This document shows positions 49,808 to 62,420 of a DNA stretch of 64,000 bases, piece by piece (the first letter of the stretch is position 1; each line of letters starts with the position of its first letter). The notes below the pieces were generated by a model. That model had not been told where the DNA came from. It did no database searches and was given only the letters and a program-made list of their open reading frames with translations. The position numbers were made by a program, and so were the translations under genes. The DNA is from Lasioglossum baleicum (lineage: Eukaryota > Arthropoda > Insecta > Hymenoptera > Halictidae), in assembly GCF_051020765.1 (NCBI RefSeq), contig NC_134941.1, forward strand, positions 10,602,001-10,666,000, read 5' to 3'.

Positions 49808-52029
49808 CCATGCTACGATTTCACCGCTGTGATATTTATTTGAATATTGATAGGATAGTTGAGACCTTAGTCATACTGTTAGGCTGTGACTCCACTTGCT
49901 TGACAGTGAATTTTCTTCGTGAAATATTTTTAAGCCACTTCTAAGCTGGTACAAAATCCGCGATGCATCGCAAGCCTCTTTAAATAGAAGAAAGACTTTA
50001 TAATATATTCGCGCGAATTTATCCAAGCTTCGGAATGAACATTATTTTGTAAATTGTCCAATAAAATTGATTTACGGACAGGAAACGCGAGCGCAGCTTT
50101 TGCGGACTTTCGATTGGCAAAATCGCAAGATTGGCACCGAGAGCGAGACACGCGGAAACGACACGGGTCAAAGGAAAAATCAGTGCAACATATTCGAAAA
50201 TGGAAGTCCGACAAGTTCGGGACTTGGCCCGTTTCGAAAACATCCAGGTGGAAGTTGTGTCGCGAACGGCTAACGAGTTCAGTTGCGAACTCGACTGCGC
50301 CGCGGGTTTAAGGAACGCACTAAAAGCAGCGTAATTTCAGGTGAACGCTTGTTAGTCATCGACAACAATACTTTGATTCATCAAACCTGCGACAATGAAT
50401 AATATTAAACACGCGAGAACACAAGGAAAACTCTCCTCCCATGACACCCGACGTCGAATACTTCGAGGAGTCAGCGATATTTCATTCGGGCTAAATTTAT
50501 TAACCACCCCTTTTCTCGATTATCGATTCCCTCACTATTATACTTTTCCCACGGAGATTTATCACGATGTTTCGCATTATTTACTGGTCATTTTTATTTA
50601 TAATTCGCTGGATTCCGTGTATCAATGCCACTTTCGCGGGTATAGCTGTTTGACCTTTCATCAAACTATTTATGCTTTGATCGCGCGATAATCAATCGAC
50701 CCACTCGGATAAATTAATAGACACCGCTGTTTCGGCGAGTTTGATTGTGTTTTACAGAAACTTTGATTCTCGGGCGGGGGAGTCGAGTCTCCTCTGACCC
50801 GGAGGACAGAACTCGTCATTTTTCTGGGTTTTTGGTGCGTAATTAGAACGGGTCTTATTTACGAAAATTGTCCGAGTGTTAAAGTTGCGGAAACAGACAT
50901 TTCAAATTCGAAGGAACTCTCAAGACTTCAAGATGGACTTCGGAGTCTCGGAATCTACTTCGGAACTCCTCGCCGGACGCTATCAAACTATTTCAAACCC
51001 TGCTTCCTCCTCTCAAACCGAGCATAAGCTAGGATAATAATCGACACGTCTTTTTTAAGAGAAAACATTTTCATACTTTCAGCAATTGCAAAAGCAAAAA
51101 TTAAGTTCCAAGAGCTGAAACATCAACGAACGCGCCGTGGTTTGAGCAAGTTCGACCACGACGGACGCGGAAGTCTCTGAAGTGAAGTGTGATCACACTG
51201 TTCGATCGGGATTAAAAAAGAAACCACCTCGACAAAATCCGCGACAAACCTCCACAAACCGCTCTCCATGGCGATCAACAGACGAACAACGGGAACCATC
51301 TCCGCGAGACAACTTCAGAAACAGCTTTTCGCCGAACGCATCCTCTTCGCAACAAGCTAACTCTACTCTTCAGCACGGCAAACAGTAGATCCGGGGCTCT
51401 GCAGTTCGAACATCGTCGCGCACAAAACTCACTCACAACTGTTCTTTCTACAGAACCGATCGCACTATCCACTGGCTTCCGTTCCGAAGGATCCGCAGAG
51501 GTTTCGAGAGATCGCGGAGGCAAAGTTCTGAATGTTGAAACGAGGGGCGATGGAGTTGGACCGGGTCGGGCCGATTCCTCAATAGCAATCAGCCGGCCAA
51601 TTTCCCGAAGTCGATCGGGTTAATGCAGGTCAACACCCGGGGATCGTGTGATCGGCTCGATCGCTCGGGTAACTGGCTAGATCACGGGCCGAAGACCTCA
51701 ACTTTGACCGCTCCTGTTCGAGTCGGAAGAGCCAGCTTCCTCAAAGGTGAACGGAGATCGGAGGCGAAGGATATATTTTCGAGCACGTTCCTCGGGAATC
51801 TCTGGATCCAGGTGTGGTGGATCTCGGCGTGGATCATCCGACGACCTTCCACCCGCGAATCCCCGTCGTTTTTTTCGTCCGGTGAACCGGACGCGCGCGT
51901 TGGCCGGGCTCCACGGCGTCTCGAAAATAGCAGTACACTCTTTCTCTGTCGGTGTGCGGCTATCTCGGCCGAGCTGCCGTTTCTTTTCCAAGAGGCTGCA
52001 TCCCCTTTCGGAGGGAGGCTGATTCGGTG

Positions 52030-52510
52030 AGACGAAGATCTCAAGATAGAGTGTGGGGAGAGGGGAAAGAGAAAGAGAGAGAAAAAGAGAGAAGAAGATG
52101 GGAGTTTGAAGGCGGGAAAACTTCGGCGAGAGGAACGAGAGAACAGAGACCTGGACCAGCCGCAATCTATCGAGTGCAACGCGGCGCACGTCGCCACGAA
52201 ACCGCTTTGCGCGAGAGACTGGGAGAGAAACGCGCTCGGCGGTCCCTCTGATCGTCGACGAGGATAGAACTAGTCGAGGGAGAAGGAGAGAGGAGAGTAG
52301 AGAGAGAGAGAGAGAGGCGGATGAACCAGTCGCCAACGAGAGGAACCGAGGCAACCAGAGGACACGGCGAGGGTTGCAGAGGGGCACCGATGCTGAATTT
52401 TGAGACGAGGAGAGAAAAAAGAAATGGAAAACCAGGGACAGAGGAAAAATCGTGCTACAAGAGGAGAGAAAGAGAGAGAGAGGAGAGCAGCTCGCGCACG
52501 CGTAACAACA
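52030..52510. repeat. Purine-rich (GA-rich) low-complexity block
   Basis: The plus strand is a run of gagaaagagag-type sequence with a pure (GA) stretch at 52301-52315. The minus strand, which is the enc sense strand, is therefore CT-rich. Such polypurine/polypyrimidine tracts are common near insect promoters and bind GAGA-type factors; a promoter role for enc is inference. Confidence 0.7.
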
Positions 52511-52600
52511 GCCAAAGTCTACCGGGTGTGGAGTGAACCGCTCTCTCCGCTCTGTGTAGATGTAGATGATCGCGCGACGTTATTGTGCTCTCGCTGATGC

Positions 52601-55600
52601 TCGATGATACTTCCGCGTGGGAGTTCATGGAATCGTGTTTGCCAACCGGATGATTCGCTGGGTTTACGAGTGCACCGAGGCCGATTAGCGAACTTGCGTT
52701 TCAGGGACTCTGTCTTTGGGCTTTGCTCGTGTACCTGGTTTTACTGTCCAGGCTTCGAACTTGAGACACCTGAGACTTGAGACGACTTGAAACGAGTTCG
52801 GAAGGTCTACGTTGCACTCAAAAACCTCGACAGCAGGGACTGCATTATGATGGGTTGTCGAAGCCTCAGTCCCACTTGAAATCTCGGAGCTTAACCCGTT
52901 TACGTACGATTTTCTTCGTGGTTACAATAATTACAACTTCTTCGTCTTTCATATTTTCACAGATGAGAACAGAAAATTTGAATCTGCATTTACTTTAACG
53001 CTGAAATATTGATTGCAAAATAATTGAATTTTATTCTGTCTTCAAAGAAAGACAACATTCATATTTAGCAGATTACATTTCAAGTGTTCGCCACGAGTCA
53101 GCATCTCCCTTCGAGTTTGGATAATAGAGGTCACAGTATGTATATCGCGGATTAAACAAGCATGAAACATCGAAACCGCGTCGTGTTTGGACTCATTTCA
53201 ACCAGAAAACCATCGCGAATATATCGATAAAGCAAATGTTTAAATCAGATCAGGGAATACGTTTTCCCAACTAGAAAACTGCACTTCCAACAGCGCAGAA
53301 TGATCGCTGTCGAGGCAGAATAGCATCCTAAAAAATGTTTAAGAGCTCCACGGGACATTTGAAATGGGACACCGTGATCTCCTAGGACATGCCGTGTAGC
53401 CATTCCAAGAGGAGGACAGATAGAAAAGGGAAGTTCGACGATAAAAACGACCCTCCTCGTCGTTAATGCCGGGGCGCAATACCATCGAACAGCGGAGACG
53501 CAAGATTTTCTTCTACATCTTTTTCTCTAGTCCGAGTTTCCGCCTCCGTGGGGAAGCAGGTCCGCAGGATTAAGGATAACGCTCGCTCTGCATTTTCATT
53601 TGCGGGACATGTCTTCTGTGTTTGTACACCGGGCTGGAATCAAGTCGGCTTCTTCCGTCACTGTCGGTTGTTCCCTTTTGTTCTCGCCCCGGACGAATGG
53701 ATCACGCGACACTGAATTGACCTTCGTCGACGTTGAAACTGCGGGGGAGTGTCTTCTCGGAGATTTCGTTGCTTTCCGATGACACGGATGTATCGGTTTT
53801 TTCGAAGGGTAGCTCGTAGATATTGACACAATTCGTCTCTGCATTGCGGATTTGGCAAATTGTCTTGAGACAAAGCATATGTCAATGGAAATTATTAGTA
53901 TTTTATTTTACAGTCGCATATTCGGACGATGAAGAGTCGTTCGATTGAAATGATCGAGGTTCCACGAAATCGTGGATTGAACAAGCAAACTGAATCTGAA
54001 GTGCATCGAGCGTGGGCTCGTTTCAATCAGGGAAACTTCGCGGAAATGTTAATACAAGTTTCACGGAAAAAATATTTATCGACAAAAAGCTTTTGTCGTT
54101 AAATAAATAAAAAATGTACTTTCTCTGTACCGACTCCTCGAGCTTGCCGTGCCGGCGATTTTCCAGTGGAGAGGTGTACTTTTGTGCGGAAGTTGACAAT
54201 TTGGCGTCGTTATTCATCCGACGGTAATTAAGCGGGCCTCGAGGACGAGACTTTGCGCGGCGGCGGGAGGCGGCCATTGCCAGAAATTTATTCCGCAAAA
54301 CGATTTGAATGAAAACGATCGATGTGAACGGAGGCTCTCGTGGCGCAAGCAGAACGCTACAAATTACTCTGTTGTGCGCACGCGAGCGCCGGCCGTGCAT
54401 ACAAGGATCTGGATGACGAATCTCGGCGATGCTCTTTTTCCGACGTCGCGAGCCTCGGGAAAAATATGGAGGTCGACGTGAAAAGGTGTTTTAACCGACC
54501 GAGGGAAAATTGCGGGCGCCGCTTTCTCTTTTATGCTCACGGCCGTCGCCGTTGGAACGTCGAAAAACCGAAGGTCCTGGTTGAAGCTGCTTTTCTCGGA
54601 GAGGCGGAGCGGAGGGAGAGGCAGAGGAGGGTCTCAGGGTTCCTTTTTTCTTAGACCGATGTTCCAGGAGGGAAACTCTCCTGCAACCCAATCGATACGA
54701 TAAAGCAATTCGCGAGAACGACTGGGGAAATCTGTTTCAGGAAGAACTTTCATCTCTCTCTCTCTCATCGCTCTCTTATTCTCGCGCATTTCCGCTCCAG
54801 GATTCATAAATCTCTGTTACAGTTGCTCTTTAATAAAGCTTACTCGAGGCCACTGAATCTTCGAGTTAGTTTAAGGGCCGTCCGAAGATAGGTTTGAACC
54901 ACGGTAGTGCCTCTCTACTTGTTCTCCGGGGAAAATCGCGAAGGGTTGTGAGTGTTCGACCAAATCCACTAAGAGTTTCGTTGGGTCTGTGAGTTCGAAG
55001 CACGGTAGTGCCTCTCTACTAGTCTTCCAAGAAGTATCATGGCAATAGAGGAAACAACAAGTACACGAATGCTTGAACAAATCTGTTTAGGTTTGTAGAT
55101 TGCACGAGGTTCTTGATAGATCGATTTAAATGAAACTACAGTAATGCCTCTGTAATAGATCCCAACCATTAAGTAACGCGTCGAACTTCCCCCAAGCCTG
55201 AACGATTTCCAATAAACTTAAATTCCGAGACAATGATCTTTTAATACCACGCGAACATTAAATATAAATTTCAGAACTACAGTAACGCCTCTGTAGTAGG
55301 TCACGGCGTTTCAAAACGCATTTAACACCGATGCATCACCTGTTTAGCAGCTCTAAGCGATTTCCAATAAACCGTAACCATTAAATGACTCTGTAACAGG
55401 TTCGGGAAGCTGGGAGATCAATTCCAGGAGGACGGTAAAGCCTCGCTGCTAGTCCGTTCTCGAAATAACACCTGTTCCTTACAGTCTATCCATCTGACAA
55501 TGAAATATCACTGTTCGATGCGCACTTTAACCCTCGTACGCTCACTAGAAAAATGGTGGCGGGGTTAAATTGAGTAACAAACTGAGGCAGCTCGTTAGCA

Positions 55601-57889
55601 GTCGGCGACCATTACAAACAGCATGTTCCCACGAGAGAAGTCGATTTTCAGGGACCGTTGCCAAGATATTCGTGGGGAAAAAGGCATCGAAAGAGCAAGC
55701 CCGTTTCAGTGCTGCTCGTGTGTGTGTGTTTCGTGACCCATGTTTCCGGTTCCCGGGGACAATCCGTTTGATCGTGGTTGATAATTGCGGAGAGGACTAT
55801 ATGTGTCAGCTGTAAAACTTTTACTGTCCCATATTCGGGAGCCCGCGTTTCCCTGGAAACTACTATACTCCTGGATACCTCTCGCGCAGGTATTCACCTA
55901 CACATACGTTGTTCGCGTGTGTACGCGCGTCCGTGTGCCACCGTATGCACGTGCGTGTACGTATGACTGGCTGCGAATGGTGTCTATGACCCATATAACA
56001 CGCCCAAGCGTAACTAGGTCGTGCACCTCTGTATCCCCTGGAATAATACAGGGTGTCCTCTTTTTAGAAACACTGCGGCGCACGTTCGATAACGCAACGC
56101 GCCGCCCACACAATTACCCGAAAAATTCGGTGGACTTCCACAAAGGAAAATCAACGATTTTGTGGCTGAATTTCAAGGTTGGTCTTCAGGGTGAAAAATT
56201 GATTTTTGCGAGGGCTACCCTCTCTCTGACCTACTTCCGAGATCCAAGGGGGGGGGGCTGTTAGATTAAATGTTTGGTAGCCATGTTTCAAGTAAAGTGT
56301 TATCAGTTTCAGCTCGCAGTATTCAACTATTTGAAGATTTCAATTTAGAATACTTCGAACATTTAACTAAAATTGTTTTAAGTAGTAGTAATAAATTTTC
56401 GAAGGTGAATCATCTTTAATTCATGAGTTCGGTGATGAAAGAATGTCGAAAAGAAAAATTTGGAAATGTTGGCGGGCGTTTGAGCGAGAGATGAACCATT
56501 TTGCGTGGACTCGAAGGCCACCGGTCGCCCTAGAAAAATTACATCTGATCTTTTATTCATCGCGAACTACCTTCAACTTCTTCGATCGTTTATGACACGC
56601 GACCAGGCTATTCCCACTCGATGACGCATCCTGAATCAGCCAGGATACTAACTGCGGCCTGCTTTCCGCAGGATCACGCCCCGCGGAAGGACTAAAAGAC
56701 TATAAACGATCCGATGTGGGTGCGCTCCGTTTGCCGATGCCTCGACACCGGGTTTGCGCAAACATTCCCGACGCGACCCTAAAAACGACGATCGATACAC
56801 CGTTCCGGCGAATGGAAAACGGGATCCTTTAACCACCTGACAGGACATTAATCCTTCGATTATCGACGGCTGAGTGGTTGAATCGAGTCGAATTGAATTT
56901 ATATGAAACGCGGTGAAACCCCGGCCTCCCGGGTTTCTTGAAAGGACGAACGTTTTGCAAACGAACTTTGCCATGGAGCTGCAGTGTGCCGCTGTTCTTC
57001 GATGCAAGGTCCTCTTTGAGATCAAAGAGAATTATGACAAAGCGTTTGGAACTCCGCGGGATCAAATTATAGATGAATTTAATTGCGCCTGAGCTTCTGA
57101 AGCATTTTTTTAGTGTTTGTAAAGGTTGGTGTTGTTTGCGTAGAGTTTCTTCGAAGGAAAAAGTGCTATTGAGTAGAATCCTGAATACACAATATGGCTG
57201 CCTTTAAGAGGTTCTTGTAACGCTAAAGAAGATTATGGTGTACAATCGGGAATTTAACGAGACCGAAATGAATTTCTGAAGAATTTTCTTTCGGATTGTA
57301 TCTTAGAAATAAATAGGATATTAAAAAGCAATTTTAGCTGAATCTCGTCGAAAATTAATTTGTGTAATAAGTGCTGTTTCGATACGATCACGGGTGAAAT
57401 GCTTACGTTTCAAGATGGCCGACAGTGTACGACGAGGAATTAATCCTCTCCAGACCAAAGGAAAATATTTTAACAGCTTCGAACACACACAGACTCGAGT
57501 TTCGCGAAAGTAAGCTCGAAACTGAACACAGTCGTCAGCTACAATTTACATTAATTAACGCTGCGAGCCATCGTAATCCACGGGATTACCATCCTGTAAC
57601 ATGAAATAAAACTCTTTTTCACCGGACGAAATTCCCTTGGTGCCCGGCGCTCGCGAATCTTACGGAAAATCTATTCGAAACTGGATTCAACGGATCGATC
57701 CACGCGCGCCTGGACGCCATTTTCCAATTAAACAAATGTTATCTTTCCCGATGAAGCAAATAGCTTGAAAAATTCACCGGCATTCGTCCAGTCGAATTGC
57801 ACGCGTCTACCAAACAGAATACTCTACACGGTGAAACAATTTTTTACTTGAGTTTTCTTTTAAATCACCTGTGGAAATAGACATTCGCA
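52601..57889. other. Non-coding flank upstream of enc
   Basis: No exon recognised. Apart from the degenerate repeat at 54.9-55.4 kb, there is a single acagggtgtcc element end at about 56050 and a run of ten G near 56250. Confidence 0.45.
54895..55450. repeat. Degenerate periodic repeat (about 100-150-bp spacing)
   Basis: The motif cacggtagtgcctctctact occurs at about 54900 and 55001, and in diverged form at about 55137, 55278 and 55431. Some copies are accompanied by a gatttccaataaac block. Confidence 0.65.
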
Positions 57890-58470
57890 CTTTGAAAAAT
57901 ATGTAATAAAATTTGTTGGCGATCTGGCAGATGTTGACTTAATTATTCAGCTGTCGCGCCACAAGTTTCTTTCATGGAAACAAAAAAAAAATGGTACGAG
58001 GGACGAATTTGGACATTGGGGAACTGAAAAATTTATAATAAAATTTACTAGTGACTCGATAGGCATGAACATTCATTCAACTATTTAATTATTTACTTAT
58101 TTATCACTGCAAGATAACGTTTCTGTTCATGGAAACAGAAAAATGGTACGAGGGACGAATTTGGACATTGGGGAACTGAAAAATTTACAATAAAATCTGC
58201 TAGTAACTCGATAGGCATGAACATTCATTCAACTATTTAATTATTTAGCTGTCGCACTGCAAGATAACGTTTCCGTTCATGGAAACAGAAATAAAGGCAC
58301 AAGGGACGAATTTGGACATTGGGGAACTGAAAAATTTACATTAAAATTTGATAGTGACTCAATAGGTATTAACATTCATTCAACTATTTAATTATTCACT
58401 TATTTAGCTACCTCACTGCAAGTTAACGTTTCCATTTACGGAAACAGGATACAAAGGACGAATTTGAACA
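57890..58470. repeat. 152-bp tandem repeat, about 3.7 copies
   Basis: ggacgaatttggacattggg starts at 58001, 58153 and 58304, with a fourth diverged copy at 58456. The spacing is 151-152 bp. Units contain aacattcattcaactattta and a ttcatggaaacag segment. AT-rich and non-coding. Confidence 0.9.
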
Positions 58471-58762
58471 GCTCCTTTTCGAGCTTGCATCCTGTATTAT
58501 TCCCTTCACCGTTCCACCGACTCAACACGAAAAGACAAATTAGGTTGAGCTGGACACGAGGTACGGACGACGGTTAATCCCGTCAAAGAAAAATTCTTCG
58601 ACGTCCTTCCCGACGCGTAGTCAGCCCGATGCTAAATTTACCGGGGTAGATTGAACGGCTAATCACTGTCGATCGCGATCGGATCTTGGCAGTTCAAAGG
58701 TTTACCTTGGAGAACCGACCCCGGTCCAGTTGTTGGCCGGTGAACGCCGACGAGAGAACAGC

Positions 58763-58764
<2 letters not shown>

Positions 58765-58807
<43 letters not shown>
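58765..58807. repeat. (GA)n microsatellite
   Basis: A pure GA run of about 43 bp on the plus strand. Confidence 0.95.
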
Positions 58808-58810
<3 letters not shown>

Positions 58811-59185
58811 GAGAAAAAAGGCGACAGGAGGAAAGTGGGTCAGAGCTATTATCAGTAGCGCAGAATTAATCACGCTTCTATTCGTTCCATCGAGCGGTTC
58901 GACCGGGACCGATGGTAATTAATGGTTTCGGGGGATGGAATCACAGGTCCGCGTGGCCGCATGCCATTGTTTCAAAGAACAGTCCACAGTGTTCCCAGAG
59001 ACACCGACTACGTCGATAAGTACCCTAACGCCTAGCATGTTCCAATGAACGGCATATCGAACAACAAGGCTGTAATAATTGCAAGCAGCTTGCGATGAAA
59101 TTATTCTCTGGACGGTTTGTGTCAATATTTCTCACTGTATTTCTCTTCAGTTCCTATTAACCCGCGGACGAGCGACCATTCTCAT

Positions 59186-59915
59186 AACTAGACTGCGGAT
59201 CTTTGTGCAAAATAAAATTGTTCTAACGCTGTTCATTTACAGTAAGGAGCATAACTGATTCCACACACTTTACATCAGAATAACTTTTATATGAATGGAC
59301 CAAACGATTTCAATTTCTCTGTAAGGCTAGAAGAGTTAGTTTAATAAATTACGTCTAATAAATAAGTTGAAAAAATGCATTTGGTCGGAATTGTGATAAA
59401 CAACACTAAAAATTTTTTAAAAATGTGTTTTGTCAACTGGTATAAATTGTATACGCTCTGAAAATTTATACCAGTTGACCAGGCACATCGTTTGAATTTT
59501 CGTTATTGCCCCAGCTAAAAAAGTTGTAAAAATCAATTTTTACTATTGTTTTTCACAATTCCGTCCAAATGCATTTTTTCAATATATTTTGTACACATCA
59601 TTTACTAAATTAATTCTTCTAGCCTTGCAGAGAAATTGAAGTCGTTTGGTCCATTCATAAAAAAGTTGTTCTAATTTAAAGTGTGCGGAATCAGTTATGC
59701 TCCTTACTGTAATTAATTTACCGTAAGCTGAACGATTGAATATGTGGGGTCAAAATAGACCCTGTTAATAAGGGAAACACCATCGATTATTCTTATAACT
59801 AGACTGCGAATCTTTATGCAAAATAAAGTTGTTCTAATATTATTAATTTAATGAATTTGCGTTCAGTTAATGTTGGGTCAAGATGGACCCTGTTAGCAAG
59901 GGAAACACTTTGTTT
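59186..59915. repeat. Tandemly duplicated segment (about 115-bp unit), first copy split by a fold-back element
   Basis: Copy 1 (59186-59239 and 59712-59795) and copy 2 (59795-59915) share ctagactgcgratctttrtg at the start and a ggtcaaratrgaccctgtta...gggaaacac end. Copy 1 is interrupted by the 470-bp element at 59240-59709. Confidence 0.75.
59240..59709. mobile_element. 470-bp fold-back / TIR element with TA target duplication
   Basis: The left end CAGTAAGGAGCATAACTGAT is mirrored at the right by the complement of the segment ending in TCCTTACTG. Similarity between arms continues inward for well over 150 bp, including aatggaccaaacgayttcaa. TA flanks at 59238-59239 and 59710-59711. No transposase frame. 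Confidence 0.85.
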
Positions 59916-60769
59916 GGCGGAGTCCCGGGTTCCTCGGAGACGCTGGTCTCGGCAAGGTGAATTTTTCAGTCGCGAGGAATCGCCCGGAAAACCCAATTCC
60001 AGGAAGTAACCTAATTCCTGCGGGAGGGATGACCCAGCCAGCCGCGAGGAGGTAGCCGGAGCACGCCAGGATGTTCCGCAGGAGGTGGGAACGTTGTACG
60101 GGGTCCCGTTGGAGGGGGTAGGTTAGAGGTTGCCAGGGGGGTACGTTCGGTTTAGCGATACGTGCCAGTCCGATGCACCCCTTGTCGCCATGGAAACGAC
60201 CTACTCTCCCTGGACAGACGCATCGGCCACCCTCCGCGTGTTAAACAGTCGAATAAAGGATATCTGCTGCTCTTTGAACCCTTCCCCAACCCTCCCGCTC
60301 TCGCCCTCGACTTCCTCTCTCCTCGAGGAGCAGCCGTGCGACGACAGCTGATCGCAGACTATACCATAGCCGTTGCACCCGGTGATCTTGAGCTAGAAAC
60401 TTCGACACGCTGACCCGATGCGGGAATCGTCGACGATTAGAATTTCAGATTCGAAGGATAGACCTCGCGGAAATTTTGTGTACGGTGTACCGGATGATTC
60501 GTTGCTTCCGGTTCGAGGCTCGCAGGGAAAGGGCGCAGAAGTTTTATGGTTGATGCCTGGCGTGGTGGGGTACCTCGTGGGAGAGGATCTAGGATACCCT
60601 TTGAACTTTGTTAGTCCTGACCTCGTTTTCGGAGGACCGGTTTCAGGTCGGTCTTCGAAGGCTCAAGATGGTCGATGTGTCTACCTGGGCATCAGCATAC
60701 GTCAGTGATCATCCGTAATTCTTATTTTGCATAAAGATCCGCTATCTTCTTTCGACGTCTGACCATTCA

Positions 60770-61310
60770 CAGTTTCGTTCTACTTGCCTGATCAGAGACA
60801 ATTCTTTACGACTGATCAGAGACACTCCAGAGACACTACTGCCTGATTAATTACTGTCTCATTCTTCTTGCCTGACCAAGAACAGCTCTATTCTACTGTC
60901 AGATTGCTACTTCTCATTCTTGTCTGACACATTCTCTTAAAGTCCTTTTATAGCTGTTTTATCTTGTATTCATTTTTGTCGTAAATGCATAAAATCTAAT
61001 GAATAATCTTCTTCTTATTGTCTGGTCAACAGCAGCCACATTCTACTGACTCTGATTCTTCATGACTGACCGTAGCAGCAGTCGTCTGCATCTTGTCTGA
61101 TCATGCACGACCCAATTCACTTGTCTCCTCAAGCACGTCCCATTTCTCTTGTCTAATTAGCAATATGCTTATTTGCCAAGGACTGTCATAACCGCAAGCC
61201 TGACCAGATCAGATTGTATTCTACTCGTCCAATTACGAGATGTCACATTCTACTTGCCTAATCGTGTGCTGTCGTGTTCTATTTGTCTCATTAGAAGCAA
61301 TCGTATTCTA
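60770..61310. repeat. Degenerate short repeat block
   Basis: Variants of tctacttgcctgatca recur roughly every 25-60 bp, with alternate forms cttgtctgatc and cttgtctaattag. It looks like an old, decayed minisatellite. Confidence 0.55.
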
Positions 61311-61779
61311 CAGAGTGGCGCACAAGTTATGACCTGGTTTTCAAGACATACAATTTTTTTTTATGGATTTTAATTTAATTGTTCTATCAAGAATTTCGTT
61401 GCAGAGTGTCAATATTTGTTGATTATATAGCTGTAGTTTCATCGAAGAAACGCGAATACCCAGAGAAATACAAGCAGAGAAAGTCGAGCAGTAGAACCAT
61501 CGAATCCCCCGAATGTTTCTAGCTCGATTCTCGCAAACCGACTGACTCAGTTTAGAACGTTGCCGGCCACTTTCTACCCTTAACACACACTTCGTTCGCG
61601 GCTCCTAATTACTGCGACACGCTGCCAAGCTTCGTTGGCACGCACTCCCTGCCGATACACACCGCATTTATTACCGAATTTCACTGACACGGCCTCCGAA
61701 TCCTGTCTGCCATCCAGGAAAAGAATATCAACCCTTACTGGCCCTCGAACCCACAAACCTAATCCAGATGTTTAAAAAA

Positions 61780-62420
61780 GTCTAATTAATTCGGTCTATC
61801 TATCTCGTTAGGCATTGATCTAGCAAGTTAAAAAGCAAAAGAAATATTTTAGAATTTCATCAAGGTTTTTTAAACTAACACCAAAGTCTGCACTCAAAGT
61901 CCCAAGCTCCAAGTTTCCAAAAATTCAATAAATTCGTTCTGTCTATCTCATTAGTAGACTGCGGATCTTTATGCAATTATGGCATTTGAAAAATTTCAAA
62001 AAATGCTAGGATATAAAATACGACAGAATTTAGTACGATTTTAATTTGTTTCAGATCTAAAAAGGCTACTACTACGAAAAATAAGATTTTATTTGATTCG
62101 AGTTTCTCTCTCTCTTAAAATGCGTCTACAAAAGTTGCAAATTCCATAAACATCCGCAGTCTACCCATTAGTCACTAATCCAGCTAGCGACAAAGCAAAA
62201 GAAATATTTTAGAATTTAATCAAATATTTTTAAACTAACATCACTCAATCAATTCGTTCTATCTATCTCAGTAGCCACTAATCTAGCAAGTGAAAAAGCA
62301 CAAAAGAAATATTTAAGAATTTAATCAGATATTTAGATTAAAAGAATCCTGAGCTGCAATTGATCAACTTCACCACAGTCTACACACAAAGTCCAAAGCT
62401 CGAAGTTTCCAAAAATCTCT
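61780..62420. repeat. Irregular tandem repeat interrupted by a MITE
   Basis: gcaaaagaaatattttagaa recurs at about 61835 and 62195, and diverged at 62302. After removing the 209-bp MITE the first two copies are about 151 bp apart. A tcgttctatctatctca block also recurs. Confidence 0.75.
61955..62163. mobile_element. 209-bp MITE (TAGACTGCGG family)
   Basis: Left end TAGACTGCGGATCTTTATGC; right end the complement of CATAAACATCCGCAGTCTA. It sits inside the 61.8-62.4 kb tandem repeat, so it inserted after that repeat formed. No coding capacity. Confidence 0.82.

Larger units (their letters stand above)
49457..52600 (-). promoter_or_regulatory. Probable enc 5' UTR / promoter side, no coding exon seen
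   Basis: No further coding exon upstream of the enc start could be supported. This stretch has a small hAT-like hairpin (49743-49807) and a purine-rich block (about 52030-52500). Long ORFs in the GC-rich part at 51.6-52.4 kb are low-complexity Ser/Arg/Leu readings present on both strands, so I do not call them genes. The transcription start is not identified. Confidence 0.35.

Noticed and set aside
51682..52387. Long overlapping ORFs on both strands of a GC/GA-rich region
   Set aside because: Ser/Arg/Leu low-complexity readings caused by the purine-rich block; open in several frames at once.
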